Shown: positions 33,726 through 49,060, counted from the stretch's first letter. The stretch: 64,000 nt of DNA from Epiperipatus broadwayi (GCA_028023455.1 JAQFVV010000947.1:62001-126000), one strand, 5' to 3'. Program-made: numbers and translations. Notes: generated by a model not told the origin, from the letters alone.

Positions 33726-35882
33726 AGCAACAAAATTTTTATTGGCTTAAATTACATAAAACTATTGTTATGCTATATATTATAATAGTGTGTGGGTGCA
33801 TATATGTACGTAGCTAAGTAAATCGATGAGCGAGTGTATGAATGAGTTTGATAAACTACAGACCAATTTGATTTAAAACACATTAACAAATTTTATTAAT
33901 AACAGATAAAATTTGAAATTCTATTCACATAGCAAAAGATGTGCTCATATGTTTCCCATATGCATCTCTACCATTTCAATGACTCTATTTACAAAAACCA
34001 ATAAAATTAGCTAAGATACAAAAATAAAATAAAAAATATTATTTTATCATCATAATGATCATGAAGCTAACTAACTATTTACATGATTATATTTCAATAT
34101 GTCCAATAGCTCCATGAACCAATTTCTGCTGGAGAGATTTTTGGGACCCTTTCCCTTTGTACAAGTATCCTGAAGTATACAGAAAAAGATTTTCACATGA
34201 GAATGTTAATCATTCATACTGAATAAACTATAATAATTGTTAGGTGAACATAAACAAATAATCAAGCAACATAAACTCTATCCTGTACTAGTGCATGTAA
34301 ATTAATATTGAAAGGGTATCAAAATTCTTACCTCATCTCATATTAAGTGATGATGATGATGTTGACCTAACATCAATTCAGTATAGAGGGGTTTGACCTA
34401 AATTTTATTTACAAATCAAAAAAAAAAAAGATTTTCTAACTTAATAAACCTTCCCCCTGTATTACATTACTTCTTATTGCAATGGATTCTTCCAAATGCA
34501 AATGCGCTGAACTTCCAAATGCGAGAATAATGAAAGTAAATTTTTACAAACAAAAAAAACATATATATAATACATAATTTTGATATTGTTTAAATCCTCT
34601 TGATTAAAATCTGTGATTTTAATGGTAATGTCTCTCATGGATACGGTCAATTCTGGATAATTCTCCATTGTTTACTCAGACTCTATGGAGACATGCTTGA
34701 ATGAGGATGCTTCTGTTTCTAATGTCAATCTCTTCTTGGATACACTCAAACATTTTAGATAGGGCATTAGGTGTTATTCTAGGCATTATTTGTATGGGTG
34801 AGTTATATCATTACATTTTATGGTAATTAAGGTAACCCTTCTAGCCCTACGGCACATTTATTTAGCCAGTGTACATTGTTTAATAATTTATAAAGTAGAA
34901 TTAAATTTTACTCATTTTATTATCAGGTATTTAGTAAGTTTATGTGAAAGAAAATTCTACCTCATCATTCTGAATATGTTATGATGATAAAACATTCCCT
35001 TTTCTTTCTGTTCATTTGAGTGCAGTCTTTTGTCTCCATTTATCTATGCAAAATTATTTCAGTTCTTTTATTGTGCTGCTAAAGTTCATTAATCTTTGCC
35101 ATCATGATTTGCTTCAACTTCTAGCATTTCAAAATTTTACACAAAAGAGATAGTATTTCTGAATACATTGTCCATTTTGTTCTTCATTCTAATGTTCTAT
35201 CCTCAGATGTTTACTGCTTGCGGTTATTAGACCTTTGGCAATAATGAAAGAAAATGAAAATAAATTGGGTTTGTTTTTTTATACTGAACCTTGTTTCCAT
35301 TGTTTAGGATACTCACATTTCTGATATCCTTTTTTACCATTATAATATTATATTATTGTGCAAATTAATAGTTGTTATAGAAATTGCATAACAAAATTAT
35401 TTGATGAAATTACGTAATAAAATTACTTAGTAAAATTCTATGGCAAAATTCCACTCTCATTTTTTAACACTTGGTAACTTAGATATTGATTTGATCTCAG
35501 GTCATCACCATGTCTACTGAGTTATTGTCTCATATCATGATGTTTATACATTAACAAACAAGTCATTATTGGTCTAAATAATATATATATATATATATGA
35601 AAGGTTTCTCTGTTTAAGCTTTTATTTTCCAATAAAAAAAAGCATCTACTTTATTTTTAACACTATCTGGGTTTGATACATATTAAAGTTAACTTCAAGT
35701 GTATATACCTTTATACATCTGCTTGCATATAAAATAAGCATATCATGTGTCTAAATTGTCCTCTCAGTCTGTGTTTTTAATAGATTTAGTTTCAATGTTG
35801 TGGGCATTTAAGGGTTGGTTTGGACAGTTGTAAGCTATCATTACAATATATATATATATATATATATATTGTAATGATAGCT

Positions 35883-35928
<46 letters not shown>

Positions 35929-38900
35929 CTTTTCTATAGGTTGGTAATAGTTCATAACAGTCAATTACTAAAAATTTTAAATTTTAGAATATGTTCTTTT
36001 AATACATTAATTATAGTTTGTCGATTATATTTTTTAAAGTACAATTTAAAGCTAAAGAAAATACGTGGTATATAAAATTATAGTGAATTATTTAAAAAGT
36101 AGTTAAGTAAAGTTTAAAATATTGTTTCATGTGGTTGTAAAAGCTGGCCATATTAAATAACACAGCTATAAAAAAATTAAAAGTATATTTAATAAATTCG
36201 ATTTTAATAGTTTAAAACTGATAAGTTAATAAATACAGTGTTTAAATTTATAATCATATTTAATAGTCAAAATTAATATAGTATATTTTAAAAATAAACT
36301 TTATGATGGTGAGAATTGTATTTAGTTCTATATTTTCTACATTGTTCTTCCAAATTTTATAATTATATTATATAATATAATAAGTGTATCAATTTTATTA
36401 GTCTAGGCAGAGAAATAGATTGAAAATCGTCTGTCAAAGTTATTGATCATGTGACTTGTATATTACATACGTTCACACACACGCTTGTTTGAAATAATAA
36501 CAAAGTTTAAAATATTTTAAAAGTTATATTATAGAATTGGATAGAATTATTGCCTATCATAAAAGTAAATAGTATTAAACATTAAGTTAACTATCGTATA
36601 ACATGCTTAAATGATATAATAAAGATGAATACAGTTAATAAAAAAATTAAATATTTTATTTAAATAAAAATAGATAAATGGAATAAGTTATTAAAATTAT
36701 TTTAAAAGTTATTTTAAATGTTTAAATAGTTTTAATAAATTAATAATTGAAGTAAAAGTGGAATTTTAAATAATATTTTTAAATTTTATTACGTCATAAT
36801 TTCTAATTTTGAAATTCAATTCTACTTGAAATTAAAAATATGTAAATTTGTTCTCAAGCTAAAGTAAGAATTAATCAATAGAAATAGGTATTCTTACAGA
36901 CTATAAATATGATTTGCACGGGGTTATCAGGGGAGATTAATAATGTATTGAAACCGAAGAAAGGTAAATTATAACTATCAAAAAGATAGTATTTTAAAAA
37001 TTTTTATTTTAATCAATTTTTTTTTAGTACTTTCTTATCGTTTTATTTGCAAAAAACTAATTGATAATTTTAAAGTGTTTTGCAAAAGAAAGTTTAAAAA
37101 ATAATATATTTAGGAACTTCGTGAAAATGATTTTCTAATTTTTAAATGTTACTTGCCAGTCGTATTTTATCTAAAAATTTAACCTAAACTTCGCAATAAA
37201 AATGGATATACTGTGGAATAAAATTGATATAAATTGTAATACTGTAAAAATGTTCGGAATATTTGTTAATACAGCTTTATTAATGCATAACCGAAGAACT
37301 GTTTTGGTACATAAAAAAAAACAAAAAAAAACCACAGCTCAGACATTATACGGAGTCTAAAAAATGTATTGAAACGTATTATTTATAAGTTTATCCAAGA
37401 TTTATTTTTAAATAGTAATAAGACAATTATATTTCATGAATTATTTTATATAATATGATATTCAAAGGAGTAAAATGTTATATACTTTCTGAAGGTAACA
37501 TTTTTAAAAAATATTTTCAAGAATTAAAGAAAGAACCCAGGAGAATATGTTACAGAAGCGTTTTTTGATATTAAAATATCCGTTCTTAGAATTATTTAAA
37601 ATGTATTTAGAAAAGATTTGTTCAAAAGTACTTGAAGTTTTTTTTTATTTTTAAAAGAGATTTATAAAAATACCAAATGAAAGTTTAAATGTCTCAAGAA
37701 GGAAACATATATAAAAAAGTGAACACATAGTTGAATAAAAGATGGATCCATGGAAATACAAATAATACTTAAAAGTTTATCGAATATTTTTAAAGTTAAA
37801 TTAGATGGATTGATGCATCAGATATGCAGAGAATATTGGTAGAGAAGATTAAGAAGCTTTATGGGATTAATTAATGTTATAATTTAATAATTGTCATCCT
37901 AAATACTAAAACCAAGGATTATTTTTTATAAATATTACTAAATGGATTAATAATTATTTTAATTTTAAACTTTAACGCGCTTGGAGGAGAACATTTTTTT
38001 TTAAAAACTCTAGAGAAAATAATAAACATTTTGGACTTATCAGGAATTATCGTCAAGAAAATATGTAATTATAGTTTTGATTCCTTTTATTTTGTTAACC
38101 TAGTTTAAATCTAAATTTTTATATAAGATTAGGAAAAACATAAAAACATTAATTTATTAATATTAAAATTTTATAATATAACAATCTAATAATTTAGCTA
38201 AAAATATTTTAATATAAAGAGTATGGGTGTGAATTTTTTTTATATCTGCAATGCTCAAGTGGATAAAGGAAGCCTACTGAACACGATGACTAGATAAAGG
38301 TTATTGGTAATAATAATAACTATTGATAATTTATAATATATATTTTTTTTGTTTTCTTTAGATCATCCATAAATTGAAAGAATGAAGTGTAAAAGTTTTT
38401 TACTTATATGTACCACATTTCATACAACATTTTAAAAAAATTATGAGATAGGTGATTGGGAAATATGCATACGACAATTTTTTTTTTTAATTTTTTTTTT
38501 ATTAGTGATATAATCCAACATAACAAATAATTATGTGATTCTTTTAAAATTTTCATGTTATTGGATATTAAAATATTGTCTAAGTAGATTGTATATGATT
38601 AGACATATAGAATAATGAAGTAAGCAGACTTTTCTTGTGGAACAGCTAGATTGTTTAACTATTAATGAATTTTATTTATTGTTTTGTAAATGCAAATAGT
38701 TATTTATCGATGTAAGATGTGGAAAAACTTGAGAAATAATGTTGAGATAGTGGCTTGGAAGTACTTAGTGAACAGGAAACCAAGATGATGTTTTAAGAAA
38801 TAGGATGTTATAAGGAATGGAAATAATATTTAGTCTTTATGTGAATATCAGTATAGTTAACAACCCCTATGACTGATACACATTTTATTTGGACAGTGTT

Positions 38901-41186
38901 TATACTTCTTTAAATATTTGATGTTCTAATAAAGCTGAAGAAATAGCTTTAACATCGTCCCTGTACTAGAGGATATTAGGCAGGTAAATGTCATACCTCT
39001 TCGCACTGTGCCATGATTTTGAGATATGTTAAGAGTAATACTCTAGTTTTCTTCCTTAATCCTATGCATCTGTTTTCGCTATCTTTATTTCATGTAACTG
39101 CATCGTTCAGTAAGATATGTTTAAGAGAAATGATAAATAATTTAGAACTTAGGTTATGCTATCGTTTTGTATAAGATTGGTTTATTTGCTTAGAAGGAAT
39201 AGGACGTTATAACTTAAAATTGAAGATCCAAAGTATCCTAAGGAAAGAAAAGAATCATAGAATATATTTTGAATTTTATTTCGGAAATGAAATATAAACT
39301 TTTTTAAAATAAAGCATCTAAACAAAGATATTTTCTTTAAAGTGATAATAATTTTAAATGTTTTAGTATTATTTTTTTTTAAGAGAAAAATAAGTATTGC
39401 ATATTTTTAAAATACAATAGTACAAAGTAAATTATGTAAACAATATGCATAGTATATTTTTTTGTTTATTGATTAACAGAAATATATTGATTATTACACT
39501 TATATCATACTAAAGTAAGGCTTAAAGAAGAATATATTATGATTAGTAAACATTGTGTGATAAATACTAAAATCTAGTACTGAATTTTGGATAATATTTT
39601 GTGTAACATCTTTGACTTTGCAAGATGAAATTTTTTTTAATATTTTGAGAAATTCATACTCAGTATAAAATTTTGTTTTCTATAGAATGTTTTCTAAGTA
39701 TGAATTTTTTAATATTAAGGATAAAATGCTGTTGCTAATAAAGTAGATAAATATATTTGTAATAAGTTAACCATAATGAGAAACCAAATAGTAACATTTT
39801 TTTTTAATTTTGTCCTAAATCTAAATAAAGATATAATTGAAATATAAATTATTATTTTTATAACCCGGTAGATCAAACTGTAAAGTAAAAAAGTTAAGGA
39901 TATCCACTGTAAATAGTGTAAATAAATTGTTTATTTATTTGTTGTTAGTAATAAACTTTGTTAAATTTTGTTATTTCAAAAATTTTGTGTCCGAGTTATT
40001 TATTTCTCCAGATCGCTGCATGAAATCACGATATATGCATAATAATCGAAACAAATATATAATTTTGCACAAAAGATAAATAGAGAATTATTTTAAGAAT
40101 TTTAAATATTTTATTGGTATTCATTATAATTAAATAATCATAATCTTACATTATTTTATTGGTCATAAATCAGTTATCACAATATTATATTAAATTATAT
40201 GCTATCAGTTGCCACACAATTTTGTTTGTCAGATTATTAAAATGCTATCACGTATTTATTATATCATTACATGAAGGTAAAAGATTATATCAAATTATTT
40301 TATTATTTTATTATGGTAATAAAAATATAACGGAAAGAGAAGATATCCAGTAGTAATTAAACAATGAAGAATATTATTATTATTTATTATTATTATTAGT
40401 TTCAGTGTAGTAGATTATGACATAAAATCCCTTCTCATATTTTGCTACCGTATTGTTATTAACTTAGAATAAACTTTATGAACCTGAGATTATTTTATTT
40501 GAGCTAGATTATTATAAATAGAAGATTAAGATTTAATTATTGGTTTAATCTTAGTAGTAGAAGTTATTAAAGTCGTAAGAATACTATGAGTTTGTTATTT
40601 AAAATAGTAATAAAGGGGGATAGTGTTATTATGCCATTGAGGTAGTATCCTGTAGGATATTGGCTCAATGTAATCTATCTTGTCACATGTATTTTCACTT
40701 CAAGTCTCATGAAAATATTAAATATTTATTTAATATATTTTTATAAATTGAACCTTATTCGAATTTTAAATTTGAGCTAGTGGAATATTTAATTTTAATG
40801 CTGAATATTTATTTATTAATTATTAACTGCGATAGAACCCGTTTTATTTTATATCATATACTATTCTGAAGTGAGGATGCATGATTACAGGTTAGAATAT
40901 ATATATATAAAATTTATTGACAGAATAGTCTAAATTGCATGTTCTCGAATCATTGATTTTTATGGTAGTATTTTCACTTATCAGAGCTGCAATGCCTGAA
41001 CAGGATAGAAAAATAATATTACTTGGAATGTTGCTCATCACTAACCTACATATTATTACTAGCAGATAAATACATGTTTTGGAATCCTATAAATAAAGAC
41101 TGTCAAAAAATATACATACAATTGAACTATGATAGAAATAGGCCAATATATAACTACAAATATATCTGTAAATGGAGATTATTTAA
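33726..41186. other. Long AT-rich region without assignable genes
   Basis: Scanned on both strands. Only microsatellites, poly-A/T tracts and a few unclassified old repeats (34380-34830; 40610-40690, which contains a small hairpin) are visible. A 64-codon open frame on the minus strand at 34474-34668 is not recognised and is probably chance or repeat-derived. Confidence 0.45.
35833..35882. repeat. Palindrome around a (TA)n core
   Basis: GCTATCATTACAATATA and its exact reverse complement flank a TA run. A second TA run follows to about 35924. Confidence 0.85.
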
Positions 41187-41965
41187 GTCATTTAGATTTT
41201 TCCAATATGTAGTTGTTTTTTCAAATAATGTTTTAGAGCTTCAGGAAATGTTGCAGGAATTATCAGATGAAAGTAGGAAAGTAGGTCTAAAGATAAATGT
41301 TAAAAAGACTAAAGTAATGTTTAATGGATTTTCTCAAAATATGAAAATAAAGATTGATTATAATGAGTTAAAAGAAGTTAACAGCTACAACTACCTTGGT
41401 CAAATTATTAATACATGTGGAAACATAATGGATGAAATTAATCATAGAATTAAACTTGGTTGGAGTGCTTTTGGTAGAAATAATTTTATACTAAAAGGAA
41501 ATATGCCTATGTGTTTGAAAAGGAAAGTTTTTAATAAATGTGTTTTACCAATCTTATTTATGGATCTGAGACTTGTACCTGTAATAGAAGAGCAATACAG
41601 AGACTTTAGACCACTCAAAGATGTATGAAGAGATGCATGTTGGGAATAACAAGAAGATATCAAAAATGCAATATATGGGTAAGAGAACAAACAGGTGTTA
41701 CTGACCTCATTTAAAAAATTGAAAGACTGGAGTTGGGTTGGACACATTGCTAGAAGAAATGGTAATAGATGGAAATCTTAAACTGGATTCCAAGAAATTG
41801 TAAAAGACCAGAAAGAGACCATAAGTGAGATGGATGAATGGAATAAGAAAGTGTGCAGGGATGATGTGGAGAAGAGAAGCTAAAGATCGGAGAAGATGGA
41901 TTGAACTTGGAGAGACCTTCATCCTGCAGTGGATTGTTAATGGTTGTTGATGATGATGATCATAT
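41187..41965 (+). pseudogene. RTE-type LINE 3' part (end of RT and C-terminus)
   Basis: The frame through 41628 reads VVVFSNNVLELQEMLQELS, ESRKVGLKINVKKTKVMF, EVNSYNYLGQIINTCGN and MPMCLKRKVFNKCVLPILF, the thumb-side blocks of RTE reverse transcriptases. The catalytic [FY]ADD just upstream is replaced by FFQY. After frameshifts, WVGHIARRNGNRWKS and RDDVEKRS-type remnants lead to LGETFILQWIVNG and a TGATGATGATGAT tail at about 41948-41961, characteristic of RTE 3' ends. It is a 5'-truncated dead copy. Confidence 0.85.
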
Positions 41966-41969
41966 CTGT

Positions 41970-42519
41970 TACATTAATTTATATTTTCTTATTTTTGCAG
42001 ATGCATTTTTTTCCTTTCTGTTATTAAAATATATACGATATTTACTGCTTTCTATTTATTATTTATTTCCTATGTTTTGACATCTTTATATATATATATT
42101 AAAATGAAATAAATCCATAAATATCAAAATTTGAAATATTACTCTCATAAATAGAATTATATAAAAATATATAAAATTATCATTATTTTTATTAAGATTT
42201 TTACCATATAAATCGTTTTATATAATTATTTTTATTTTTATCTATTTACATATTTATGTTAATGTGGGTGTATTAATCTACATATTAAATAATAATTTAA
42301 TATTCCATATATCCAATTTATTTTTAAATAAGTAAAATATAATAAGTACAGCTAACTTTTGTCAGCAATATCAATTACGAAATTATTCAAATATAGATAA
42401 TTGTACATAAATTTTGATGGAGACTTTTTTTATGTAAAAACACATATCATTAAAGATTCTAGCCCATTCAATTTTTCAGTTACATGTTATGGTACGATAG
42501 TGCTAAGACTATGAGCTGT
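41970..42519. other. AT-rich noncoding DNA
   Basis: No assignable feature between the RTE 3' end and the hAT relic. Confidence 0.5.
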
Positions 42520-45500
42520 AGGCAGGCCTGAGGAGAGGGGAGTGCAACTGGTACATTGTTCCAGGTTCCATGGAGCTCAAAGGAGGCTCATGAAGGGAAA
42601 AATTTTTAAACAGAACTAAGTTTTTGAAAACAAAACTTCATATTCTATACTTTGTGTATATAGCAAAACTTCCTTGTAGCCTTGTTTGACATAACCTTTA
42701 TTAATCTGAACACTCAGTGAACAGTTATTTATGTAATTTATTGAATTTTAATTTTATTATTTATTTATTCAAGATTGCAAGTTTAGTTTCAGTTTGTTTA
42801 TGAATATATTTTATTTCATTTCAGTTTATGAATGGTTATGTAATGTCATCTTTAAAAAAATATGGAGCTCAAAAATGAAAAAAAAAACAGAAACATGATT
42901 TGATTAATATAAAGGAATGAAAAATGCTTTTTTAATTTGGTGTTAATATGCAAAACAAGCAAAACTAATCAAAAAACTTTAAATTCAAAACAATGTGAGA
43001 CAAATTCAGAACTAGTCAAAATCTCATGAGGCTAGTTTGGTTTTTCAAAAAACATTAGATGAAAAAAATTCTCAATTTAAAAATTTAGAGAAACAATTAA
43101 ATGTTAGTGGTGAGACTACTTCATTGTCTACCAAATCAGGGCATTGCAGATATAGTGAAGAGAAGAATAGGTCAGACACTGGAATTGATTTTGTTCTTAT
43201 AACCTCAGAAAACTATGTTATTAAAGGTCATACTGGCTTTCCTAAAATATTTCCATAGATAACTACGTTTTTCTCAACAGTATTCTAACATTTTGAAATT
43301 TAAATGGTAAAATATAAAAGTGATATTGGCTTGTCTGGAGTAAAGTTAAACAAAAATTATTTTGCTTTTCTCATTGATTATTTTGGAACAATATTTGTTG
43401 TAACATCAGCTCAGCATCTAAGTCAATGCTTATGCAAGGATGATCAGCAGCTAAAAAGTGGGGAAAATTATGCATTTGCATCCTAGAACATGAGAAAATC
43501 AATAGTCATAGGTAATGCTATCTGGCTTGGTGAGAACTAGAAAGATATGTGTCATTTGGAGAAGGCATTGACAGTCTATTGGAGGCATCAAATGAAACAT
43601 AATCTGCAAGTGGTACAACATTATGAAATGAATCATTGATGCTATACTATTTCTTGATGAATGGGAACTTGCTTTGTGTGGCAGTTCCCAGTACATTGGT
43701 GAAAAAGACAATGGAAATTTGGAAGTCATAGACTTGTTGTCTCATTGGACTCCAATTTTAAAAGAACATGTATTTCAAGTTAGAGTCATAGGAAAAGGGA
43801 AAATAACTTCAAGTACATTATCTCGGTACCAACTACCAAAATGAGCTAATTGCTGAATGTCCCTTACTTGTAAAGCAAGACTTGGAGACTATGATTTTGC
43901 TGTTATTGTTGATTCCATGTCAACTTTATCCTAAGTTGAACAAGTAACACAGATGATAGTAGAAACATTGAGATAACATGATATACCACTGTCAGATTGT
44001 CATGCACAGGGCTATGACAATGCATAGCAGGAAAATATGAGGGTGCACAAGCAAAAATACTTGAGCAATTTGAAACAATTTTATTTGGACCATGTGAAGT
44101 CACATAATTTATGTGGAAATGATACCTCAAAACGCATTTCTGAATCTATAACATATTTTGGAACTGTATAAACTGTTTATAATCTGTTTAGTTTTAGTCC
44201 GCAGCAATGGAAAATCTTTCAGAAGTGTGTTTGCTGTCCTCTTTATGGCATATGGTGGTCAGGTCATGTTGAAAGCATAAAGCTCTTTGTAGGCTACCTA
44301 CCAGGCATTAAATTAGCATTAGAAACTCTCTTGGAGTTGAATCTAACTGCCAAAACATGAACAGAGATAAATGGAGCCTTGTCTTAAGTCATATCATATG
44401 TGTGATAACAACTATTGTATGGTACATAATATTAGTTCCAGTTGATATCTATATTGAAGTTATTCACTCCAGGAATACAACACTGGGTGTCAAAGGGTCC
44501 AACTTAAAAAGCTTAATTTCAGAAATGACAAATCTTTAGAACAGCTGGAAAAGTATATGGAGCAAAGCTAAGCATGTTACTTCTAATTTGTACATAGACC
44601 AAAATGGGTTTTATGATGAAGATGCTAGTGAAGAAGCAGATTTGTCAAAACAGGATGAAATGGATGATGAATCTCTTGAGGAAGTATATTTCAGAAAGTC
44701 TGCCTTCTATGTAATATTGGATAATGTTATTATTGGTGGGATGACTGCTCATTTATATGCTACAGTGAACATTTCTGGAAAGTTCAGCTTTTTCTGGAAG
44801 TATTTATCAATTCCTCAAAATGAACTGAAAGAAAAATCAAAATTACTGGAAGATTAATATACTACTAATATCAGTGAAGATCCTATAATGGAGATAAATC
44901 ATTTACCATCTGTTCATCAAGAAAATTTTGGAGAGGGCCAACTGAGTCCACTGAAGCTATAGAAGTGTTTGAAAAAATACAATCTGGGAGAACTTGTTCC
45001 AAATATATATGTCTGTCTCTGTATTCTGTTGACAATTCCTGCTACTGTCATCATCTCTGCAGAGCATCACTAAAGCTGATAAAAAATTATCTAAGATCAA
45101 CTATGTCACAGGGATGACTAGTAGATTTGAAAAGACTCAGTATTGATTCTGATCTTGTAAAAATACTTGATTTTAATGAAGTGATTCATAATTTTGCCAG
45201 GATAAAGACTAGAAAATCACCTTTGTTTAGTAGAATATTAATGACATTACATCTCAACTATAGTAATTATTATAAGATTGTAATCAATCTAGTATTAAAT
45301 GCTTTGCTTATGTATATTGTTTCATTATTGTTTATATACTAATGTGTATTGTTGTTTTTATTATCTTTTATAAAAGTACCTGTCCTCTTTTAATATATCT
45401 GCAAGTATATTTCCATGTAATTAATAAATGTACAATTATGATGATGTCATTGATTTAAGTATCCATGTGTAGATGAAGGGAGATATATTAGTCTTGTTCC

Positions 45501-45560
45501 AGCACTTAGTAATCCTCTTGGTGGCCCTAGCTATAAGAATTATATTTAATAAAAAAGAGC
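42520..45560 (+). mobile_element. Degenerate hAT-superfamily transposon
   Basis: The region starts with CAGGCCTGAGGAGAGGGG and ends near CCTCTTGGTGGCCCTA, whose reverse complement (TAGGGCCACCAAGAGG) resembles the start and could be decayed terminal inverted repeats. Between them lies the transposase pseudogene. A convincing 8-bp target duplication was not established. It is old, with many stops and indels. Confidence 0.6.
43030..45245 (+). pseudogene. hAT (ZMYM1-like/DUF4371) transposase pseudogene
   Basis: Fragments in order across shifted frames are: FLDEWELALCGSSQYIGEKD and GNLEVIDLLSHW (about 43650-43750), DYDFAVIVDSM (about 43890, start of the catalytic RNase-H fold), IPLSDCHAQGYDNA (about 43985-44025), SHNLCGNDTSKRISE and YFGTVYTVYNLFSFSPQQW (about 44100-44210), PGIKLALETLLELNLTAKT (about 44300-44357), then 44357-44539 (TIVWYIILVPVDIYIEVIHS). 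The C-terminal block is 44588-44857 (FYVILDNVIIGGMTAH, SFFWKYLSIP), then LKLIKNYLRSTMS (about 45075) and RLSIDSDLVKILDFNEVIHN (about 45130), the hAT dimerisation region. This order matches the widespread ZMYM1-like hAT family. It is not functional. Confidence 0.85.
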
Positions 45561-45564
45561 CTTT

Positions 45565-46389
45565 TTTTCCGGAACAACCGAGTGTAATTAATTATAATTA
45601 AAGTTTATCAAGAAAATTTGAATGCAATAATATTTTTCTTGCTAGTTGATTTTTTTTGTATTTTCCTCTTTTTTTTTGGGGGGGGGGGAATAAATAAAAA
45701 TAGTCCATACAATACTCTGAAATATGTGATTTTTAACAAAAGATAAGTTCCAATATTTTATCTCAGACTTTCACATGAATAATTACAATTGTTTTCTTAT
45801 ATTACTTTTTTTACAATTGGATATATATTTTCTCATATTTAAAACAAAATTGTATGTTATATTAAAATTCAAGAAGTAATAGATCAATTTGTTGAGGGGT
45901 TTTTTCTGTTTTTTTATATAGAACGCAATTCTCGAAATAAGTTTTAAGTTTCTCAATTTAGTAAGAGAGAGGAGGCCAATTCTAAAAACAAAATATTGTC
46001 ATGTAATTATAGTAAGCAAATTCAAAAAAATATAACATGGTCCCAGCTTACAAAAAACTTTTCAAAAGAAATTCTAATTGTTCTTTCCATATATTGTAAG
46101 TCAGTAGATATTAATCAGGAGTGCTTTTTAAAATCCCATCCAGTTCTATCTTATTCATATCGCAAAATAGTACCTGAATGTACCTGATCTAAAATATAGA
46201 AAGTTTTGTGTTACTTTATCTGCATATAAAAATAAAAATTGTATTTCAGAGTAAAATTTTAAATATTTTTTTTTTATAAAATACCAAAATCTCAACTTCC
46301 AACCAAATGAATGCTTTAACTTTAGATATTGTATCACTTTACACTAAATGCTTTATAATTATGAAGTTGAGGTTTTAAATCTATTTTAC
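45565..46389. other. AT-rich noncoding DNA
   Basis: A 63-codon open frame at 45996-46187 has no recognisable features. A poly-G run lies near 45680. Confidence 0.45.
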
Positions 46390-46641
46390 AAGACAAGAAT
46401 TATAATATTTAAACAGCATTAAACTGTTGTACATGCGCTTTAGATTTTTAAATATAAAATGAATGAATACTAACACTTCAACAACAACATGATAAAGTCT
46501 TTGGTTGTTGAAGTGTTAGTATTCATTCATTTTATATTTAAAAATCTAAAGTGCATGTGCAACAGCTTAATGCTGTTTAAATATTATGGTTTATAAAAAA
46601 CATCGCGCTATATAAAATAATTGACTTAAGACAAGAATTAT
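46390..46641 (+). mobile_element. Foldback family FB, copy 3, with 14-bp duplication
   Basis: AAGACAAGAATTAT occurs at 46390-46403 and 46628-46641. Inside, arms 46404-46487 and about 46502-46588 are near-perfect reverse complements around a short loop, followed by the family tail ACATCGCGCTATATAAAATA. It shares the arms' GTATTCATT and GCATGTGC-AGCTTAATGC segments with 12365-12739. Confidence 0.8.
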
Positions 46642-46644
46642 GAA

Positions 46645-49019
46645 AACCATCAAATTTCCAACTATCACTTAATTAATATACCTAATCATCACTCTCAAAC
46701 ATTCTCATTCTATGGCACAATAAAAGCTTTTGCAAATTTACTCCGGTTTTTCTGACCAATAGCTTCTCTTCTAAATATCACTTCAACATACTTCCTTATT
46801 TCTTCACTCCATCTTAATGTAATTTTTTTAAGTATATTATAATTTCTAAACATCCAGTTTTAAATTGTGTATATTTATTAGCATTGCTTTCAGCAACATA
46901 TTCTACTCATCACCATGGCAGCTTTCTAATTCTTTCCACAATAACAATATCTATTTTTTTTTTCAAACAAAAATTTCATTTTTATTTCATGTTATTTCCA
47001 ACTTATATCTCTCTGCCCTTCATTGTGATTTCTAAAATATCTATAATGACCTTTTTTAAGCACAAAGTCATTGATCTATATGTAAAATTCATATAAATAC
47101 ATATATATTATAACAGATTGGATAGGAAAGAGCCATGATAGAGTAATCCTGTTTAAATATACCTTGAAAATTGTGGTACCATTTGTAACAGATCGAAAAT
47201 GTGCAATGGGAAATAATCTGAGTAAAAATATATCCTAGTCACTGGTCATGTAACAGAATGAAAATAAGCCCTGAATTTGGATACCATTTGTAGCCGAATA
47301 AAATGTTTATTAAAATAAACTTTTTAATTTTATAATGCTGATAAATAATAGTATTGTTTATAGCAGAATAAATATAATATACTAAACTAAACAAATGCTA
47401 ATCAACAAATAATCATTCAGTATTTAAAATAATCCTTTATCTAATCACATATCTGACTGTTAATTATACCAAAACAAAACAGTGATGACAATCTTTATTA
47501 TGAATGAATAAAAAACAAACAAAAGTATCATTTCAAATACCCTAAATATAAACCTTACTTAAAATAAATTAAAATACAGCAATTAAATCAAATATCATGG
47601 TCTCAAAACCATGATATATGCTTAAGATAGATTTCACTTATAATGGAATGAAACTATTAATAAATCATTAAACAATTAACCTCTAATGTATCTTCTAACT
47701 AATCAAATATTGTTTATAATAATATAAACTTATACTAAAATTTTCATGAATAATTGAGATGGTAGCTTTAATATGTTCTATAAGGTTACAATATCTATAA
47801 TATTTAAATAAATATATGACCCAATAATTAATTTTAAATCCCAATTAAATGAAATAATAAATTTTACTAACTCAACCATGCTATATTCTTATATTGATTT
47901 TATACTTATTAATTAAGCTAGTTATAATAAAATAAAATATTCAATAATGATGTAATAACAAAAAACCTATTAGATAATTTTAAATCTATAATACCCAATA
48001 ATACCAATATATAAAAAAACAGGAGATTTTTATTGGATACTTATTCAAGTACAATAATTAATGATATCAATTTATCTTTAATTTCATGTAGTTAGATTAT
48101 TAAAACACTATGTCATAACAATCAAAACATAGAAATTACTAGTATTTACTATAATCAAATATGAATATTAAAATTTAATATTTAAACTGGATTTATAATC
48201 TACATCAACTAAATTTAAATATAATCAAAGCAAAGTGTTCTGATTCATAACAGAATAGAAGATATTACAGTCAGCTTTATAATTGAATAAGATTAATGTT
48301 TTATTGACTAACTATGAACCTAACACAATAATTATTTGATCAATAAAAATTTAAATAAAATACAAATATTAGACTACATTTTTCTTTATTTATCTTCAAT
48401 AAATATTATTTTGTATCCTCACTAAATTATCAAATCAATACTGATAAAATTTCTACTTTAATATGATTTTTACTTGTAATTAACAAAATGATTACAACTT
48501 CTAATTATTCATTAAATATCCAATAATATCAAATTTAATCACTTATAACCATATCTAATTTATACCTAGTTAAATAATAGCTATTTATTTCAATACAAAA
48601 AAAATGATATATGTATAAAATCATACTCACAATCCTGAAATATGATTTCCAAATTATCATATGGTTTTCTAAAATAACATGTGGTATAGTAAATTCATTT
48701 TGACCCACTCAAATTCTATTAATCAATGAATTTGTATTGCACAAATGAACAATAATCAGCACATTTGTTTGTTTTAAGTTAAATTAAAATTTATTAATAA
48801 ATGAATATCAATTATATAATTAAAAAATATGTATATGATAAATAGATTATAAACAATTAATATATACAACTATGGTCTAATTTCATATTTAAATAGGTGA
48901 TTATGCAACAGTCTTTATCTATTGGATACTAATTACAAAACACACATGTTTATGTATCATAAATATGTTGTGAAACATTACACTTTACGAATTACAAGAA
49001 GTTCAAGATATATTTTTAT

Positions 49020-49060
<41 letters not shown>

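Noticed and set aside
34474-34668. 64-codon minus-strand open frame with start codon
   Set aside because: No recognisable motif, no splice or promoter support; it probably belongs to an old repeat.
38930-38990. CTGAAGA motif as another hammerhead
   Set aside because: No pairing stem II followed by GAAA and no cleavage triplet.
39900-40040. Possible solo LTR end (AATAAA-type signal, GTGTCCGAGTTATTTATT)
   Set aside because: No matching second LTR, primer-binding site or internal coding sequence was found.
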